From Halomonas sp. 'Soap Lake #6' (GTDB lineage Bacteria > Pseudomonadota > Gammaproteobacteria > Pseudomonadales > Halomonadaceae): a stretch of 64,000 bases of DNA. The stretch is from positions 372,001 through 436,000 of the forward strand of contig NZ_CP020469.1 in assembly GCF_003031405.1 (NCBI RefSeq). Reading direction: 5' to 3'. The position numbers were made by a program, and so were the translations under genes. Below the pieces are notes generated by a model. That model saw only the letters and a list, made by a program, of their open reading frames with translations. It was not told the DNA's origin and ran no database searches. Shown one piece after another: positions 17,952 to 26,554 of the stretch (position 1 is the first letter of the stretch; each line of letters opens with the position of its first letter).

Positions 17952-19337
17952 CAAATTGCGCGTCAAACCTCGTATCTTTTAGTGCGAGAAAGGAAAGCGC
18001 GAGGCGCACAGCGCCTCCTGGTTGACAGGCTATATTTAGCACGCTAGATTTTAAACATGACCACCGTACACCGCGCCTACCGCTATCGGTTTTATCCAAC
18101 GTCTGAGCAAGCTGAGCAGCTTGCCCGGACGTTTGGCTGTGTGCGGTACGTCTACAACCACTTTCTGCGCCAGCGTACCGATGCCTGGTTCAAGCACCAG
18201 GAGCGCATGGGCTACAACGCTACCGCCAAAGCCCTCACTACCCTCAAGAAACAGCCGGACACGGCGTTTCTGACCGAGGTCTCAAATGTCTGCTTGCAAC
18301 AGTCGCTTCGGCATCTGGATCGAGCGTTTAGCAACTTCTTCAAAGGCCAGGCACGCTACCCCACTTTCAAGAAAAAACAGCGCAAACAGTCGGCCACCTA
18401 CATGGCCAATGGTTTTCGCTGGCGCGATGGCCAGCTATGGCTGGCTAAGCACAAAGAGCCGCTGAACATTCGCTGGAGCCGGTTTTTTGCTGGCACACCG
18501 AGTAGCATTACGGTGAGCTGCGATACCGCTGGTCGTTACCATGTCAGCTTCCTGGTAGAGGAAGCGGTTACACCGCTGCCTGTAACGCCGAAAATGGTCG
18601 GTATTGACCTGGGGCTGACGCATCGCGTCATTACCAGCCATGGCGATAAAATCGCTAACCCGCGCTTTCTGCGACGTACTGAGCAAACGCTGGCGCGGGC
18701 GCAGCGCCGGTTGTCACGCAAGCAAAATGGCTCCCAAAACCGTGCCAAGGCGCGGCTTCGTGTGGCGAAGGTACATGCCAAACTGGCCGATCAGCGCCGC
18801 GACGCCACCCACAAACTCTCCACGCAGCTTATTCACGAGAACCAAGTCATTGCTGCGGAGAGTTTGCAGATTAAGAACATGGTCAAAAACCGCTCACTGG
18901 CCAAGGCCATCAGCGACGTGGGCTGGCATCAGCTTACGCAACAACTGGCGTACAAGGCCGAGCGGTACGGGCGCGATTTCGTCCAGATCGACAAATGGTA
19001 TCCCAGCTCGAAGCGGTGCTTTCACTGTGGCCATATCACCGGCAACATGCCGCTGAATGTCCGTACCTGGGACTGCCCCAGCTGTGGCACCCAAGGCATC
19101 GACCGCGACGTGAATGCCGCTCGCAATATTTTGCAATCAGGCAAGGCCATACTGACGGGCGCTGACAAGCTCCGCCAGCACCAGCATGAAACAACTACCG
19201 CAGGGCTTGCGGGAGGTTAAGCCTGTGGAGTCTGCGTAAGCCTCTGCGGGCAATCCCAAGGAGCAACGGACTATGAAGCAGGAACCTGGAAGGTAACAAC
19301 CAGGAATCCCCGTCCTTCAGGGCGGGGAGGAGGTCAA
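17952..19337 (+). mobile_element. IS200/IS605-superfamily element, TnpB-only (IS1341-like)
   Basis: Boundaries were set by restoring the interrupted flavoprotein frame. The left flank ends in TTGAT (17947-17951), the known target and transposon-adjacent motif of ISDra2-type elements. The left end has a perfect hairpin GAGGCGC-ACA-GCGCCTC (18001-18017). The right end has the hairpin CCCCGTCC-TTCA-GGGCGGGG (19308-19327) and finishes GGAGGTCAA. There are no terminal inverted repeats and no target duplication, as expected for this superfamily. It carries tnpB but no TnpA (Y1 transposase), so it would need a TnpA from elsewhere to move. Confidence 0.88.
18057..19220 (+). CDS. tnpB: TnpB, RNA-guided endonuclease of IS200/IS605 type
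   Basis: 387 aa, complete. The N-terminal helix-turn-helix-like part (MTTVHRAYRYRFYPTSEQ) is typical. The RuvC-like nuclease has its three acidic positions: D184 in VGIDLGLTHR, E268 in IAAESLQIKNM and D349/D351 in GIDRDVNAARNIL. A zinc finger is formed by C321/C324 and C340/C343. TnpB proteins use a right-end RNA as guide to cut DNA next to the TTGAT-type motif, which preserves the element at its donor site. All catalytic residues visible by eye are intact, so it may be active. It is encoded within the insertion in the flavoprotein gene. Confidence 0.92.
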   Translation: MTTVHRAYRYRFYPTSEQAEQLARTFGCVRYVYNHFLRQRTDAWFKHQERMGYNATAKALTTLKKQPDTAFLTEVSNVCLQQSLRHLDRAFSNFFKGQARYPTFKKKQRKQSATYMANGFRWRDGQLWLAKHKEPLNIRWSRFFAGTPSSITVSCDTAGRYHVSFLVEEAVTPLPVTPKMVGIDLGLTHRVITSHGDKIANPRFLRRTEQTLARAQRRLSRKQNGSQNRAKARLRVAKVHAKLADQRRDATHKLSTQLIHENQVIAAESLQIKNMVKNRSLAKAISDVGWHQLTQQLAYKAERYGRDFVQIDKWYPSSKRCFHCGHITGNMPLNVRTWDCPSCGTQGIDRDVNAARNILQSGKAILTGADKLRQHQHETTTAGLAGG

Positions 19338-19357
19338 CCTTACCGTATGGCGTATCA
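19221..19357 (+). ncRNA. Predicted right-end guide RNA (reRNA/omegaRNA) scaffold and guide
   Basis: TnpB elements produce an RNA from the 3' end of tnpB through the right end into flanking DNA. Here the scaffold would end in the GC-rich hairpin 19308-19327 and GAGGAGGTCAA. The guide would be the host bases from 19338 (CCTTACCGTATGGCG...). That guide matches the uninterrupted flavoprotein allele directly next to TTGAT. Start, end and expression are inferred from the family; nothing in the sequence fixes the 5' end. Confidence 0.5.
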
Positions 19358-20031
19358 ACTGTTTGCCAAGGTAGTAGAGCGCGGCGGGGAAGTGTATGAC
19401 CGCACTCAAGTGGAAACGATGGTACCTGATGAGCAAGGAGTTACGCTGACGCTGACCAACGGTGCCACGTTGCGCTGCCAATATGTAGTTATGGCGGCGG
19501 GGTATGAATCGCAGGCTTGGTTGTCTGAGTCGGTGGCGGTCAATCGTAGTAGCTACGCGCTTATTACCGACCCGATACCACCAGAGGCATTAGGCAAGTT
19601 ACGCCATACTATGGCGTGGGAGTCTGAGAGACCCTACCTTTATATGCGCACTACCCGCGATGGACGACTTCTCGTCGGGGGCGATGACGACGATGAAGAT
19701 ATCCCCAAGCGCCGTGATGCACGGGTAGAAGAGAAGGCCGAAGGGCTAGCACGTAAGGTCGAGGAACTTTTGCCTAAGCTGGATATCAACCCAACGTTCT
19801 CTTGGGGCGGCACCTTTGCTGAAACCGACGATGGCCTGCCTTTTTTTGGCCCCCACGAAGAGCATGGCCCACGGGTACAGTTTGCCATGGCTTATGGCGG
19901 TAACGGCATCAGCTATAGCATGATTGGTGCAAAACTATTAAGGGCGCTTATAGAGGGTAGAGAGCATCCCTTAGCGGCGCTATTTTCGTTCCAACGTCTG
20001 AAATGAGAGCAATGTAAAATGTTTTACCGAA

Positions 20032-20107
20032 TTGGTTTTTAAAGGACTGGTTTTTAAAGACTGGTTTTTAAAGGATTGGCTTTTACTGAGCTGGTTTTTG
20101 CTGATTT
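20032..20107 (+). repeat. Short imperfect tandem repeat before speG
   Basis: Three to five imperfect copies of a 14-16 base unit TGGTTTTTAAAGGA-, the first three well matched and the last two decayed, in the 150-base gap between the flavoprotein stump and speG. T-rich on the plus strand; possibly slippage-generated. No gene was seen in it. Confidence 0.75.
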
Positions 20108-20156
20108 AATTTTTGATAAGTTAGCTGGCAGCGAGTATTCATAAGGATAGCAGGCG

Positions 20157-20687
20157 ATGAGCCACAAACTTTATTTGCGTGCACTAGAGCGTAATGACTT
20201 ACGCTTTGTCCATGAGCTCAATAATAACCAGAGTATTATGTCGTACTGGTTTGAAGAGCCTTACGAGTCATTTGATGAGCTGGAGGAGCTTTATAACAAA
20301 CACATTCATGACAACGCCGAACGGCGCTTTGTCGCAGAGGACAGCAATGGTAACGCGATTGGTCTGGTAGAGCTGATTGAGATTGACTACATTCACCGCA
20401 GCGGTGAGTTCCAAATTATCATTACGCCTGAACACCAAGGTAAAGGGTTTGCGCGCTCGTTAATACAACAGGCGCTGCATTACTCGTTCACGATCTTAAA
20501 CCTTCATAAGGTATATCTTATTGTCGCGGTAGAAAACGTCAAAGCGATTCACCTTTACGAAGAGAGTGGCTTTATTGAAGAGGGACATCTGGTACAGGAG
20601 TTTTTTATTAATGGTAAGTATCGCGATGTAAAGCGAATGTATATCTTGCAAGACACTTACTTGGCCGAGCTTAGCGCAGGGGAATAG
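20157..20687 (+). CDS. speG: Spermidine N1-acetyltransferase
   Basis: A 176-aa GNAT enzyme that acetylates spermidine/spermine with acetyl-CoA, limiting polyamine excess. It resembles E. coli SpeG along its whole length: [48 protein letters not shown], the acetyl-CoA loop [13 protein letters not shown], and [18 protein letters not shown]. The length is normal. It starts at ATG with AGGCG in front (AGCAGGCG). It is monocistronic as far as the sequence shows. Confidence 0.9.
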   Translation: MSHKLYLRALERNDLRFVHELNNNQSIMSYWFEEPYESFDELEELYNKHIHDNAERRFVAEDSNGNAIGLVELIEIDYIHRSGEFQIIITPEHQGKGFARSLIQQALHYSFTILNLHKVYLIVAVENVKAIHLYEESGFIEEGHLVQEFFINGKYRDVKRMYILQDTYLAELSAGE

Positions 20688-20727
20688 CTACTGGCTTGAG
20701 GGGAGTCGTTTAGACTCTCGCTGTAAA

Positions 20728-20790
20728 TACTGCATCGACTCCCAAGCTGTGCCTGGAACATCGAAGCGCAACTAGTGAGGCGATGCAGTA
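20728..20790. repeat. Long-loop inverted repeat
   Basis: Perfect ten-base arms TACTGCATCG (20728-20737) and CGATGCAGTA (20781-20790) with a 43-base loop, just beyond the stop of the small minus-strand ORF at 20815. Could be a bidirectional end-of-gene structure between speG and that ORF or a protein-binding site. No T-run follows on the plus strand; on the minus strand a run of T precedes the first arm. Confidence 0.5.
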
Positions 20791-20814
20791 AAAAATGCTG
20801 ACTGCTATTAAGGC

Positions 20815-20937
20815 TTACTGCTGGCGCATATAAGCGGCAACTGCATCAAATGCAGCGCGTTGTAGCTGGGCACTTTTCGCCCAAACTTCCATGACATCTA
20901 CTTCCACTGCTTGGCCTTGGTTAACTGAGTGTTGCAT
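20815..20937 (-). CDS. Predicted 40-aa small protein (paralogue of 21236-21349)
   Basis: A short ORF with a strong AGGAG ribosome site nine bases before its ATG. The product reads MQHSVNQGQAVEVDVMEVWA then KSAQLQRAAFDAVAAYMRQQ: acidic first half, Ala-rich amphipathic second half, no Cys, no signal. Its second half aligns with the 37-aa ORF at 21236 (W..K/QAQ/K.Q.AA..A.AAY), so the pair are probable paralogues, which supports both as real genes. Function unknown. Confidence 0.6.
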   Translation of the reverse strand: MQHSVNQGQAVEVDVMEVWAKSAQLQRAAFDAVAAYMRQQ

Positions 20938-21155
20938 GGCGAGCACTCCTGATTCAGGGTTTTAGAGGTATTTTAGTTATACACGGCTTACTTTGTGCTA
21001 TGCAGCAAGTTAGCTGTAATGTCAGATATTAGGCGCTTTTCAGCACCAGGGGTAGTCCAAAAGATGTAAGTGATTTGCCATAAATCGTAAGCATTTGCTT
21101 ACATTTAGGCGGATAAGTCTCCTACATCATTGAATGGAAAAGATTTTCATATGAC

Positions 21156-21181
21156 GAAAAAGCCGACAAGGAACGTCGGCT
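21156..21181 (-). terminator. Intrinsic terminator for the 37-aa ORF
   Basis: Read on the minus strand: AGCCGAC, a seven-base loop, GTCGGCT, then TTTTTCG. It lies 55 bases behind the stop of the small ORF at 21236, which supports that ORF being transcribed. Confidence 0.75.
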
Positions 21182-21235
21182 TGGGTAGTCATCTTTTCGT
21201 CTAAAGGGGCGTGCAAATGGTAAAAACGGCTGTTT

Positions 21236-21349
21236 TTAACCGAAATAGGCTGCCAATGCTTCGTTGGCAGCTTGTTGCCATTTCGCTTGTAGGCTCCAAA
21301 ATGCGAGCACTTCGTCGTCTTCTACATACATGACTAGAGGAAAGGTCAT
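21236..21349 (-). CDS. Predicted 37-aa small protein (paralogue of 20815-20937)
   Basis: The ATG is preceded by TAGGAGGATCACCTA, a near-perfect ribosome site. The product is MTFPLVMYVEDDEVLAFWSL then QAKWQQAANEALAAYFG. Like its paralogue it has an acidic patch, a Trp and an Ala-rich helix ending AAY. An intrinsic terminator follows. The rest of 20938-21235 and 21350-21545 shows no further gene. Confidence 0.65.
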   Translation of the reverse strand: MTFPLVMYVEDDEVLAFWSLQAKWQQAANEALAAYFG

Positions 21350-21545
21350 TAGGTGATCCTCCTATAAAGGGACACTCTGACAGTATAGCTGGTTTTTGCT
21401 GCATTGCAGCATTTTGTGTCGTTAGCGTCCTATCAATAAGCTTTTTAGGCCAGCAAAGTCGCTGAACAGCAACTAGGCTGTGGGTGTTGCCCTGGTAATT
21501 TCTAGGAATTGCCAGGACTCAAACCTACTGCGAAAGGAGTCGCTG

Positions 21546-23258
21546 ATGAGCGTGAATGTTGCTGAAATCATCGTTGATACACTTCAAAACGCTGGAGCAA
21601 AGCGCTGTTATGGCATTGTGGGAGATACACTTAATCACTTCACAGATGCGTTACGGCAAAGCGATATAGCGTGGGTGGGGGTACGCCATGAAGAGGTTGG
21701 TGGCTTTGCCGCTGGAGGCGAAGCTTATATGACCCAAGAGCTTGCGTTATGCGCTGGCTCTTGCGGCCCTGGCAGCCTTCATTTTGTGAATGGCTTGTTT
21801 GATGCTCACCGCAACGGCGCGCCTGTGGTGCTGATTGCTAGTCAAATACCGCTGAGTGAAATAGGTGGCCAGTTTCCTCAGGAGGTTGACCAAACCAGCA
21901 TTTTTAAACAGTACAGCGTGTTTTGTGAAACCATTGTCTCGCCCGAGCAGGCGCGCCGCATGGCTGCACAAGCTGCGCAAGCCGCACTGGCCAAACGTGG
22001 CGTGGCGGTACTGGTTGTGCCAGGTGATGTTATGACGCAAACGCCTGATAACCAACTGAGTTACCGCGCCCATCAGTTTAGCTACTCGGTGCGCCCTAGT
22101 GCTGAAGCCCTGGTGCCAGCAGTAACACAGCTTAATAAAGGCGGTAATATCACCATCTTTGCTGGATCGGGATGTGAAGACGCCCGGGAGCAGGTAATAG
22201 CGCTGGCTGAGAAGTTGCAGGCGCCCATTGCCTGGACATCGCGAGCCAAAGACTTCATTGAGTATGAAAACCCCTATCAAGTCGGTATGACGGGAGTTTA
22301 TGGCCTAGAAGGTGGTTATCACGCTGTGGCGGAGTGTGACACGCTGCTAATGTTAGGTTGTAATTTTGCGTTTACCCAGTTTTACCCCGAGCGTGCCAAT
22401 ATCATTCAGGTTGATATTGAGCCAATGCAGATTGGTAAGCACTACCCAGTGGATGTGGGGATTATTGGTAGTGTGCGTGATACCTGCGAAGCGCTTTCGC
22501 AGGTGGTAAAGGCGAATTCCAACTCACGCTGGCTAGAGAAGTGCCTTAAGCGCTACACCAAATCGTTAGATAAGTCTGCTCATAAGAGCCAAGACGCTGA
22601 TGTCATTCATCCACAGGAGCTAACGCTAGCCATTGACCGCCATGCGGCAGAAAACGCGTTCTTCACTGCGGACACCGGAAGTGTGACTGTGTGGATGTTG
22701 CGCCATATTCGCTCCTTAAAACAGCGCCGCACCTTAGCTAGCCTGCAGCATGGCACCATGGTCAGTGCTTACCCGCAAGCCTTGGGAATTCAGCTAGCCC
22801 ACCCTGAGCGACAAGTGATCGCCATGTGTGGGGATGGCGGTTTGTCTATGCTAATGGGCGATTTGCTTACGTTAGTGCAATATCGAATTCCGCTTAAAAT
22901 CGTCGTGTATAACAATGGCTCGCTGAGTTTTGTGGAGTTAGAGCAGAAGGTAGAAGGTTTACTGGATGCCTACACTGAGCTGGAAAACCCCGACTTCGGT
23001 GACCTTGCTAAGATGATGGGGCTATGGGGGCAACGGGTTGATCGCGAAAGCGAGTTAGACACAGTGGTAAGCGAGTGGCTAGCCCAGCCTGGGCCCGCAT
23101 TATTAGATGTGGCAGTTAACCCCATGGAATTGGTGATGCCACCTAAAGTGGAGGCCGGCCAGGTGGCGTCAACAGCGCTTTACTCTGCCAAGGCGGTGGT
23201 AAGCGGGCGCATGGATGACGTTGTGCATTTAGTGAAAAGCAATTTCTTAAAACGCTAA
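21546..23258 (+). CDS. poxB: Pyruvate dehydrogenase (quinone), PoxB-type
   Basis: A 570-aa ThDP- and FAD-dependent enzyme that oxidises pyruvate to acetate and CO2 and passes electrons to ubiquinone at the membrane. Visible: the N-terminal ThDP domain (CYGIVGDTLNHFTDALR, WVGVRHEEVGGFAAGGEA with the catalytic Glu), the central FAD-binding domain (about 190-335) and the ThDP-diphosphate motif MCGDGGLSMLMGD...NNGS. The C-terminal lipid/membrane-binding region resembles E. coli PoxB (VVSGRMDDVVHLVKSN). Length is within two residues of E. coli PoxB. ATG 21546 follows AAAGGAGTCGCTG; an upstream in-frame start would add 22 unlikely residues. Confidence 0.87.
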   Translation: MSVNVAEIIVDTLQNAGAKRCYGIVGDTLNHFTDALRQSDIAWVGVRHEEVGGFAAGGEAYMTQELALCAGSCGPGSLHFVNGLFDAHRNGAPVVLIASQIPLSEIGGQFPQEVDQTSIFKQYSVFCETIVSPEQARRMAAQAAQAALAKRGVAVLVVPGDVMTQTPDNQLSYRAHQFSYSVRPSAEALVPAVTQLNKGGNITIFAGSGCEDAREQVIALAEKLQAPIAWTSRAKDFIEYENPYQVGMTGVYGLEGGYHAVAECDTLLMLGCNFAFTQFYPERANIIQVDIEPMQIGKHYPVDVGIIGSVRDTCEALSQVVKANSNSRWLEKCLKRYTKSLDKSAHKSQDADVIHPQELTLAIDRHAAENAFFTADTGSVTVWMLRHIRSLKQRRTLASLQHGTMVSAYPQALGIQLAHPERQVIAMCGDGGLSMLMGDLLTLVQYRIPLKIVVYNNGSLSFVELEQKVEGLLDAYTELENPDFGDLAKMMGLWGQRVDRESELDTVVSEWLAQPGPALLDVAVNPMELVMPPKVEAGQVASTALYSAKAVVSGRMDDVVHLVKSNFLKR

Positions 23259-23338
23259 CGCGATGGAATCCTAAGCGTGTATAGCATGGTATGTTGTCAG
23301 TTCATCACCAATAACAAACTGATTAGCCGGACCATGCC

Positions 23339-24130
23339 ATGACGATAATTCCTCAAGACCGCTGGGTAGATTCCCCTGGCGGTCGCTTATTTACCCGCAC
23401 CTGGGAGCCGCGCCAAGCGCTCTGCGATATCCCAATTGTGCTTTTTCATGATTCCCTTGGCTGTGTTGAGCTGTGGCGCAGTTTTCCTGCTGCGCTGTGT
23501 GCTGCCACTCAGCAACGGGTCATTGCCTATGATCGCCTAGGCTATGGACGCTCAGAAGCCTGTACGTCACCACCAGCGTTCAGTTTTATCGAGGATGAGC
23601 CTACAGCCAGTTTTGCAGCACTCTACACTGCATTTCAGCTTGATCGGTTTATCGCTCTTGGCCATAGCGTTGGCGGTGGTATGGCGGTGCACTGTGCTGG
23701 GCATTACGCTGATCAGTGTATTGGGCTAGTCACCATTGCTGCCCAATCAATCAACGAGTTGCGTACTCGACGTGGTATCGAGGAGGCGCAGGCTGCTTTT
23801 CAAATACCAGAGCAGTTTGCCAAGTTGGAAAAATATCATGGGGACAAAGCCAGCTGGGTATTGCATGCCTGGACGGATACCTGGCTACACCCAGCATTCG
23901 AAACGTGGTCGCTTAAGCCAGCATTGGAGCGGGTCAATTGCCCAACACTGGTTCTTCACGGTGAGAAAGATGAATACGGTTCCCACCGCCAGCCAGAGCA
24001 AATAGCTCGCTATACACATGGCCCCGTGCACTGTGAAATTCTGCCCGGTATTCATCATGTGCCTCACCGAGAAGCTGAGGCTATGGTGATAATTTTTATT
24101 AGCCAGTTTGTTGCCCGGCTGGGTTTATAG
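23339..24130 (+). CDS. Alpha/beta-hydrolase
   Basis: 263 aa, alpha/beta-hydrolase fold with a full catalytic triad by motif: the nucleophile Ser in LGHSVGGGM, an acid in LHGEKDEYG and His in PGIHHVPHREA. The oxyanion strand LFHDSLGCVELW and YDRLGYGRSE are typical of small-molecule hydrolases of the MhpC/proline-iminopeptidase group. Cytoplasmic, no signal peptide. The substrate cannot be named. It starts 80 bases after poxB on the same strand. Confidence 0.85.
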   Translation: MTIIPQDRWVDSPGGRLFTRTWEPRQALCDIPIVLFHDSLGCVELWRSFPAALCAATQQRVIAYDRLGYGRSEACTSPPAFSFIEDEPTASFAALYTAFQLDRFIALGHSVGGGMAVHCAGHYADQCIGLVTIAAQSINELRTRRGIEEAQAAFQIPEQFAKLEKYHGDKASWVLHAWTDTWLHPAFETWSLKPALERVNCPTLVLHGEKDEYGSHRQPEQIARYTHGPVHCEILPGIHHVPHREAEAMVIIFISQFVARLGL

Positions 24131-24178
24131 CAGCGCTGCGCCAATAGTGTGAGTTCATCAAGAAAAGCGAGGGGCTAT

Positions 24179-24940
24179 ATGCGGTTACGAATTTTGTCTG
24201 ATCTTCATTTAGAGTTTTTTGACGGCGATCGTGAGTTACCAGAGGTGGAGGCCGATGTCATCATTCTTGCGGGTGATATCCACCGACAAACGGAGGGGCT
24301 AGCCTGGGCGCGGCACCGCTTCCCTGATATACCGCTTATTTATGTGCCCGGTAATCACGAATTCTACGGCACATGTATGCCGCAGCTACGCGATGAGCTG
24401 GCGCTCGAAGCTGAGCGGTTGGGTATTACATTGCTGGACAATCAATCGGTCACCATAAATGGCGTACGCTTCTACGGCACGACGCTATGGACAGATTTTG
24501 CGTTGTACGCTGATGACCCGACGAAAAACCCAGCAGAGACAGAGAGCAAAGCACTGCGTGTTATGCCTGACTTCAACATCGTCCAAGCCTTGCCTGGGGT
24601 AACGTTTTCGCCGCTGGCGAGCCAGCAACTGCATGCTGAAGCACTCGCCTGGCTTGAAAGCGAGCTATCTCAGCCGTTTGAAGGCCCAAAGGTAGTGGTG
24701 AGCCATCATGCTCCGCTGCACGACTGCATTCCAGAGCAGTATCTTGGTGATGCACTTTCTCCAGCATTTGCTTCGCACTTACCGCAATTGATGGGGAAAA
24801 TGAAGCTGTGGGTGCATGGTCATGTCCATGAGCCAGTCGATATGCTACGCAACGGTACCCGTGTTATTGCTAACCCAGGCGGCTATCCTGATGAGTTTTG
24901 CCCGTCGGTATTTCAGCCAGGATTAGTGATTGAAGTGTAA
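24179..24940 (+). CDS. Calcineurin-like metallophosphoesterase
   Basis: 253 aa from ATG 24179 (GCGAGGGGCTAT in front); a GTG 30 bases earlier is less likely. All five metal-site motifs are present in order: LSDLHLEF, LAGDIH, VPGNHEFYG, VSHHAPL and HGHVHEP. The family cleaves phosphodiesters or phosphomonoesters with a two-metal centre. Cytoplasmic. The substrate is not predictable; the short length fits YfcE/3',5'-cyclic-nucleotide-type small esterases. The gap to the next gene (24941-25185) shows nothing I can support. Confidence 0.88.
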   Translation: MRLRILSDLHLEFFDGDRELPEVEADVIILAGDIHRQTEGLAWARHRFPDIPLIYVPGNHEFYGTCMPQLRDELALEAERLGITLLDNQSVTINGVRFYGTTLWTDFALYADDPTKNPAETESKALRVMPDFNIVQALPGVTFSPLASQQLHAEALAWLESELSQPFEGPKVVVSHHAPLHDCIPEQYLGDALSPAFASHLPQLMGKMKLWVHGHVHEPVDMLRNGTRVIANPGGYPDEFCPSVFQPGLVIEV

Positions 24941-25185
24941 TAATGACTTTTTTCAAAAGCTTAGCTTCAGGGTTGCCTACCTGTAGCTAAGCTTCCTATG
25001 TGTTCGTAGCTGATGTTGGGAATGCAAGGGTTAGAGGCTTATGCTGAGTTAGTTACTTAGCGGTAGCTTTCCACTTCTTTGAGAAACAGGCGTTGTACCA
25101 AATTTGCTGCCTGTGAACGTTTTTCCTACGCTTAAAGTCATCGTGATGGAACTGACTTTTATCAAACGTTTGCAAGGAGCACTGC

Positions 25186-26436
25186 ATGACACCTCAAGGA
25201 AACCCTTCTCCCATTCGCAAGAAATCTCTTTCACAGGCTATCTTCGGTGCCATGCTGGCGGGCAGCGTTGGTCTCGCAAACGCCGATGTCACCACCGACG
25301 AGGAGAGTGTTGAAACAGATTACGAAACAGAAGAAATCAATTTAACTATCACCAAAATAGTGGGTGGGCTAGAGCATCCATGGGCAGTAGCGTGGCTGCC
25401 TGATGGCCGTATGCTGGTAACAGAGCGCCCAGGGCGCTTGCAGCTTATTGACGGCGATGATGTGATCGAACTTAGCAATTTGCCGCAAACAGATATTGAT
25501 GAAGATGATGAATCAGCTACCGAAGGTGGCAATCAGGGTGGGCTACTGGATGTCGTCGTTCACCCTGATTATGAGGACAACGGCTGGATTTATTTCACCT
25601 ATTCAAGCCCCGGTGACCCGCGCGCATTTAGCACTTACGAGCCTGATTACGGCACTGGCCTAGCAGTAGGCCGCGCTCGTATTGATGCTGATAATGGTGA
25701 ACTCACTGATGTAGAAACCATTTATAGCCAAGTCCCACGCACTCATCCTGGCGCGCATTATGGATCGCGTATTGTATTCCCAGGCGATGGAGAGATGATT
25801 TTTTCCATTGGCGATCGTAACGTTCAAAATTTACCCCAAGACTTAACCAACCCTGGTGGCAAGATGATCCGCCTGCTTGAAGAGGGTGGTGCACATCCTG
25901 ATAACCCCTTTGTTGGAGTTGAACCAGGCAACCTGCGCCCAGAGATTTATTCGTTTGGCCATCGCAACAATCAAGGGCTAACCATTCATCCTGAAACCGG
26001 CGATATATGGGCAGTTGATCACGGCCCCAGTGGTGGAGACTTGCTCTACAAAGTGGAAGAAGGTGCCAACTATGGCTGGCCGATGGTGGCACATGGTACT
26101 GAGTACTCGACAGGTGCGCATATTGGGCTTGGCACAGAAGCTCCAGGTGTTGTGGCGCCCACCCATGTATGGGAGGAGTCTATGGCACCCTCTGGTATGG
26201 TCTTCTACACCGGTGATGTGGACGAATGGCAAAACAACCTTTTTGTCGGCTCGCTTCATCGTGAGCAACTACACCGTTTAGTTCTGGATGAGGATAACGA
26301 GGTCACCCACGAAGAAGTGCTGTTGGAGGATACTCTTGGCCGTATCCGTGATGTTCGTCAAGGGCCAGACGGTATGCTGTATGTTGTTACCGATGAAGAA
26401 GATGGTGGTGTTTACCGCTTGGAGCCTGAGTCGTAG
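25186..26436 (+). CDS. Exported PQQ-dependent aldose sugar dehydrogenase-like protein
   Basis: 416 aa with an N-terminal signal peptide (about 1-33, GLANA). It has the six-blade propeller pattern of soluble glucose/sorbosone dehydrogenases (YliI/Asd family): GGLEHPWAVAWLPDGRMLVT, NQGGLLDVVVHPDY, the active-site region THPGAHYGSRIVF, GHRNNQGLTIHP, DHGPSGGDLLY and NYGWP. Such enzymes oxidise aldoses in the periplasm with PQQ. An acidic insert (DIDEDDESATEG) near 103-115 is typical of proteins exported by halophiles. AAGGAG precedes the ATG. PQQ synthesis genes are not in the window. Confidence 0.85.
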   Translation: MTPQGNPSPIRKKSLSQAIFGAMLAGSVGLANADVTTDEESVETDYETEEINLTITKIVGGLEHPWAVAWLPDGRMLVTERPGRLQLIDGDDVIELSNLPQTDIDEDDESATEGGNQGGLLDVVVHPDYEDNGWIYFTYSSPGDPRAFSTYEPDYGTGLAVGRARIDADNGELTDVETIYSQVPRTHPGAHYGSRIVFPGDGEMIFSIGDRNVQNLPQDLTNPGGKMIRLLEEGGAHPDNPFVGVEPGNLRPEIYSFGHRNNQGLTIHPETGDIWAVDHGPSGGDLLYKVEEGANYGWPMVAHGTEYSTGAHIGLGTEAPGVVAPTHVWEESMAPSGMVFYTGDVDEWQNNLFVGSLHREQLHRLVLDEDNEVTHEEVLLEDTLGRIRDVRQGPDGMLYVVTDEEDGGVYRLEPES

Positions 26437-26449
26437 AATCGAAGCAGGT

Positions 26450-26491
26450 TATATCAAGTGGGCTATACCAAGCGGGCTATGCCAAGTGGCC
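26450..26491 (+). repeat. Three 14-base tandem repeats
   Basis: TATATCAAGTGGGC, TATACCAAGCGGGC and TATGCCAAGTGGCC directly behind the sugar-dehydrogenase stop codon. Non-coding and imperfect; a likely slippage product without a known role. Confidence 0.85.
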
Positions 26492-26516
26492 TGGCCTATG
26501 CTCAAAAAGCAGTTTT

Positions 26517-26541
26517 AATAGGCGCCTTTGAGGCGCCTATT
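26517..26541 (+). terminator. Intrinsic terminator between convergent genes
   Basis: An eleven-pair stem AATAGGCGCCT / AGGCGCCTATT with a TTG loop, followed by TTTATT. It ends the sugar-dehydrogenase transcript and may also serve the convergent MocR gene. Confidence 0.8.
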
Positions 26542-26554
26542 TTATTGGTGTGAA

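Larger units (their letters stand above)
17409..20006 (+). pseudogene. FAD-dependent oxidoreductase (DAO family) split by IS element
   Basis: A glycine oxidase/D-amino-acid dehydrogenase-type flavoprotein gene interrupted by the element at 17952-19337. The first part (17409-17951, 181 codons) carries the FAD-binding VVIGGGITGALIADEL and the GSSAASTALLQYEID segment. The second part (19338-20006) starts PYRMAYQLF and runs to AYGGNGISYSMIGAKLL. Removing the element joins ...LAASLD to PYRMAY... in frame and gives an uninterrupted protein of about 403 residues, normal for the family. As it stands the 5' frame runs 31 codons into the element (stop 18047) and lacks the substrate domain, so the enzyme should be inactive. 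The second half might be translated from ATG 19347 but lacks FAD binding. Confidence 0.9.

Noticed and set aside
17952..19337. Search for a TnpA (Y1 transposase) gene in the element
   Set aside because: There is no room and no such ORF; the element carries only tnpB.
26450..26491. 14-base repeats as a transposon end or attachment site
   Set aside because: Imperfect, only three units, no partner copy elsewhere in the window and no adjacent recombinase.
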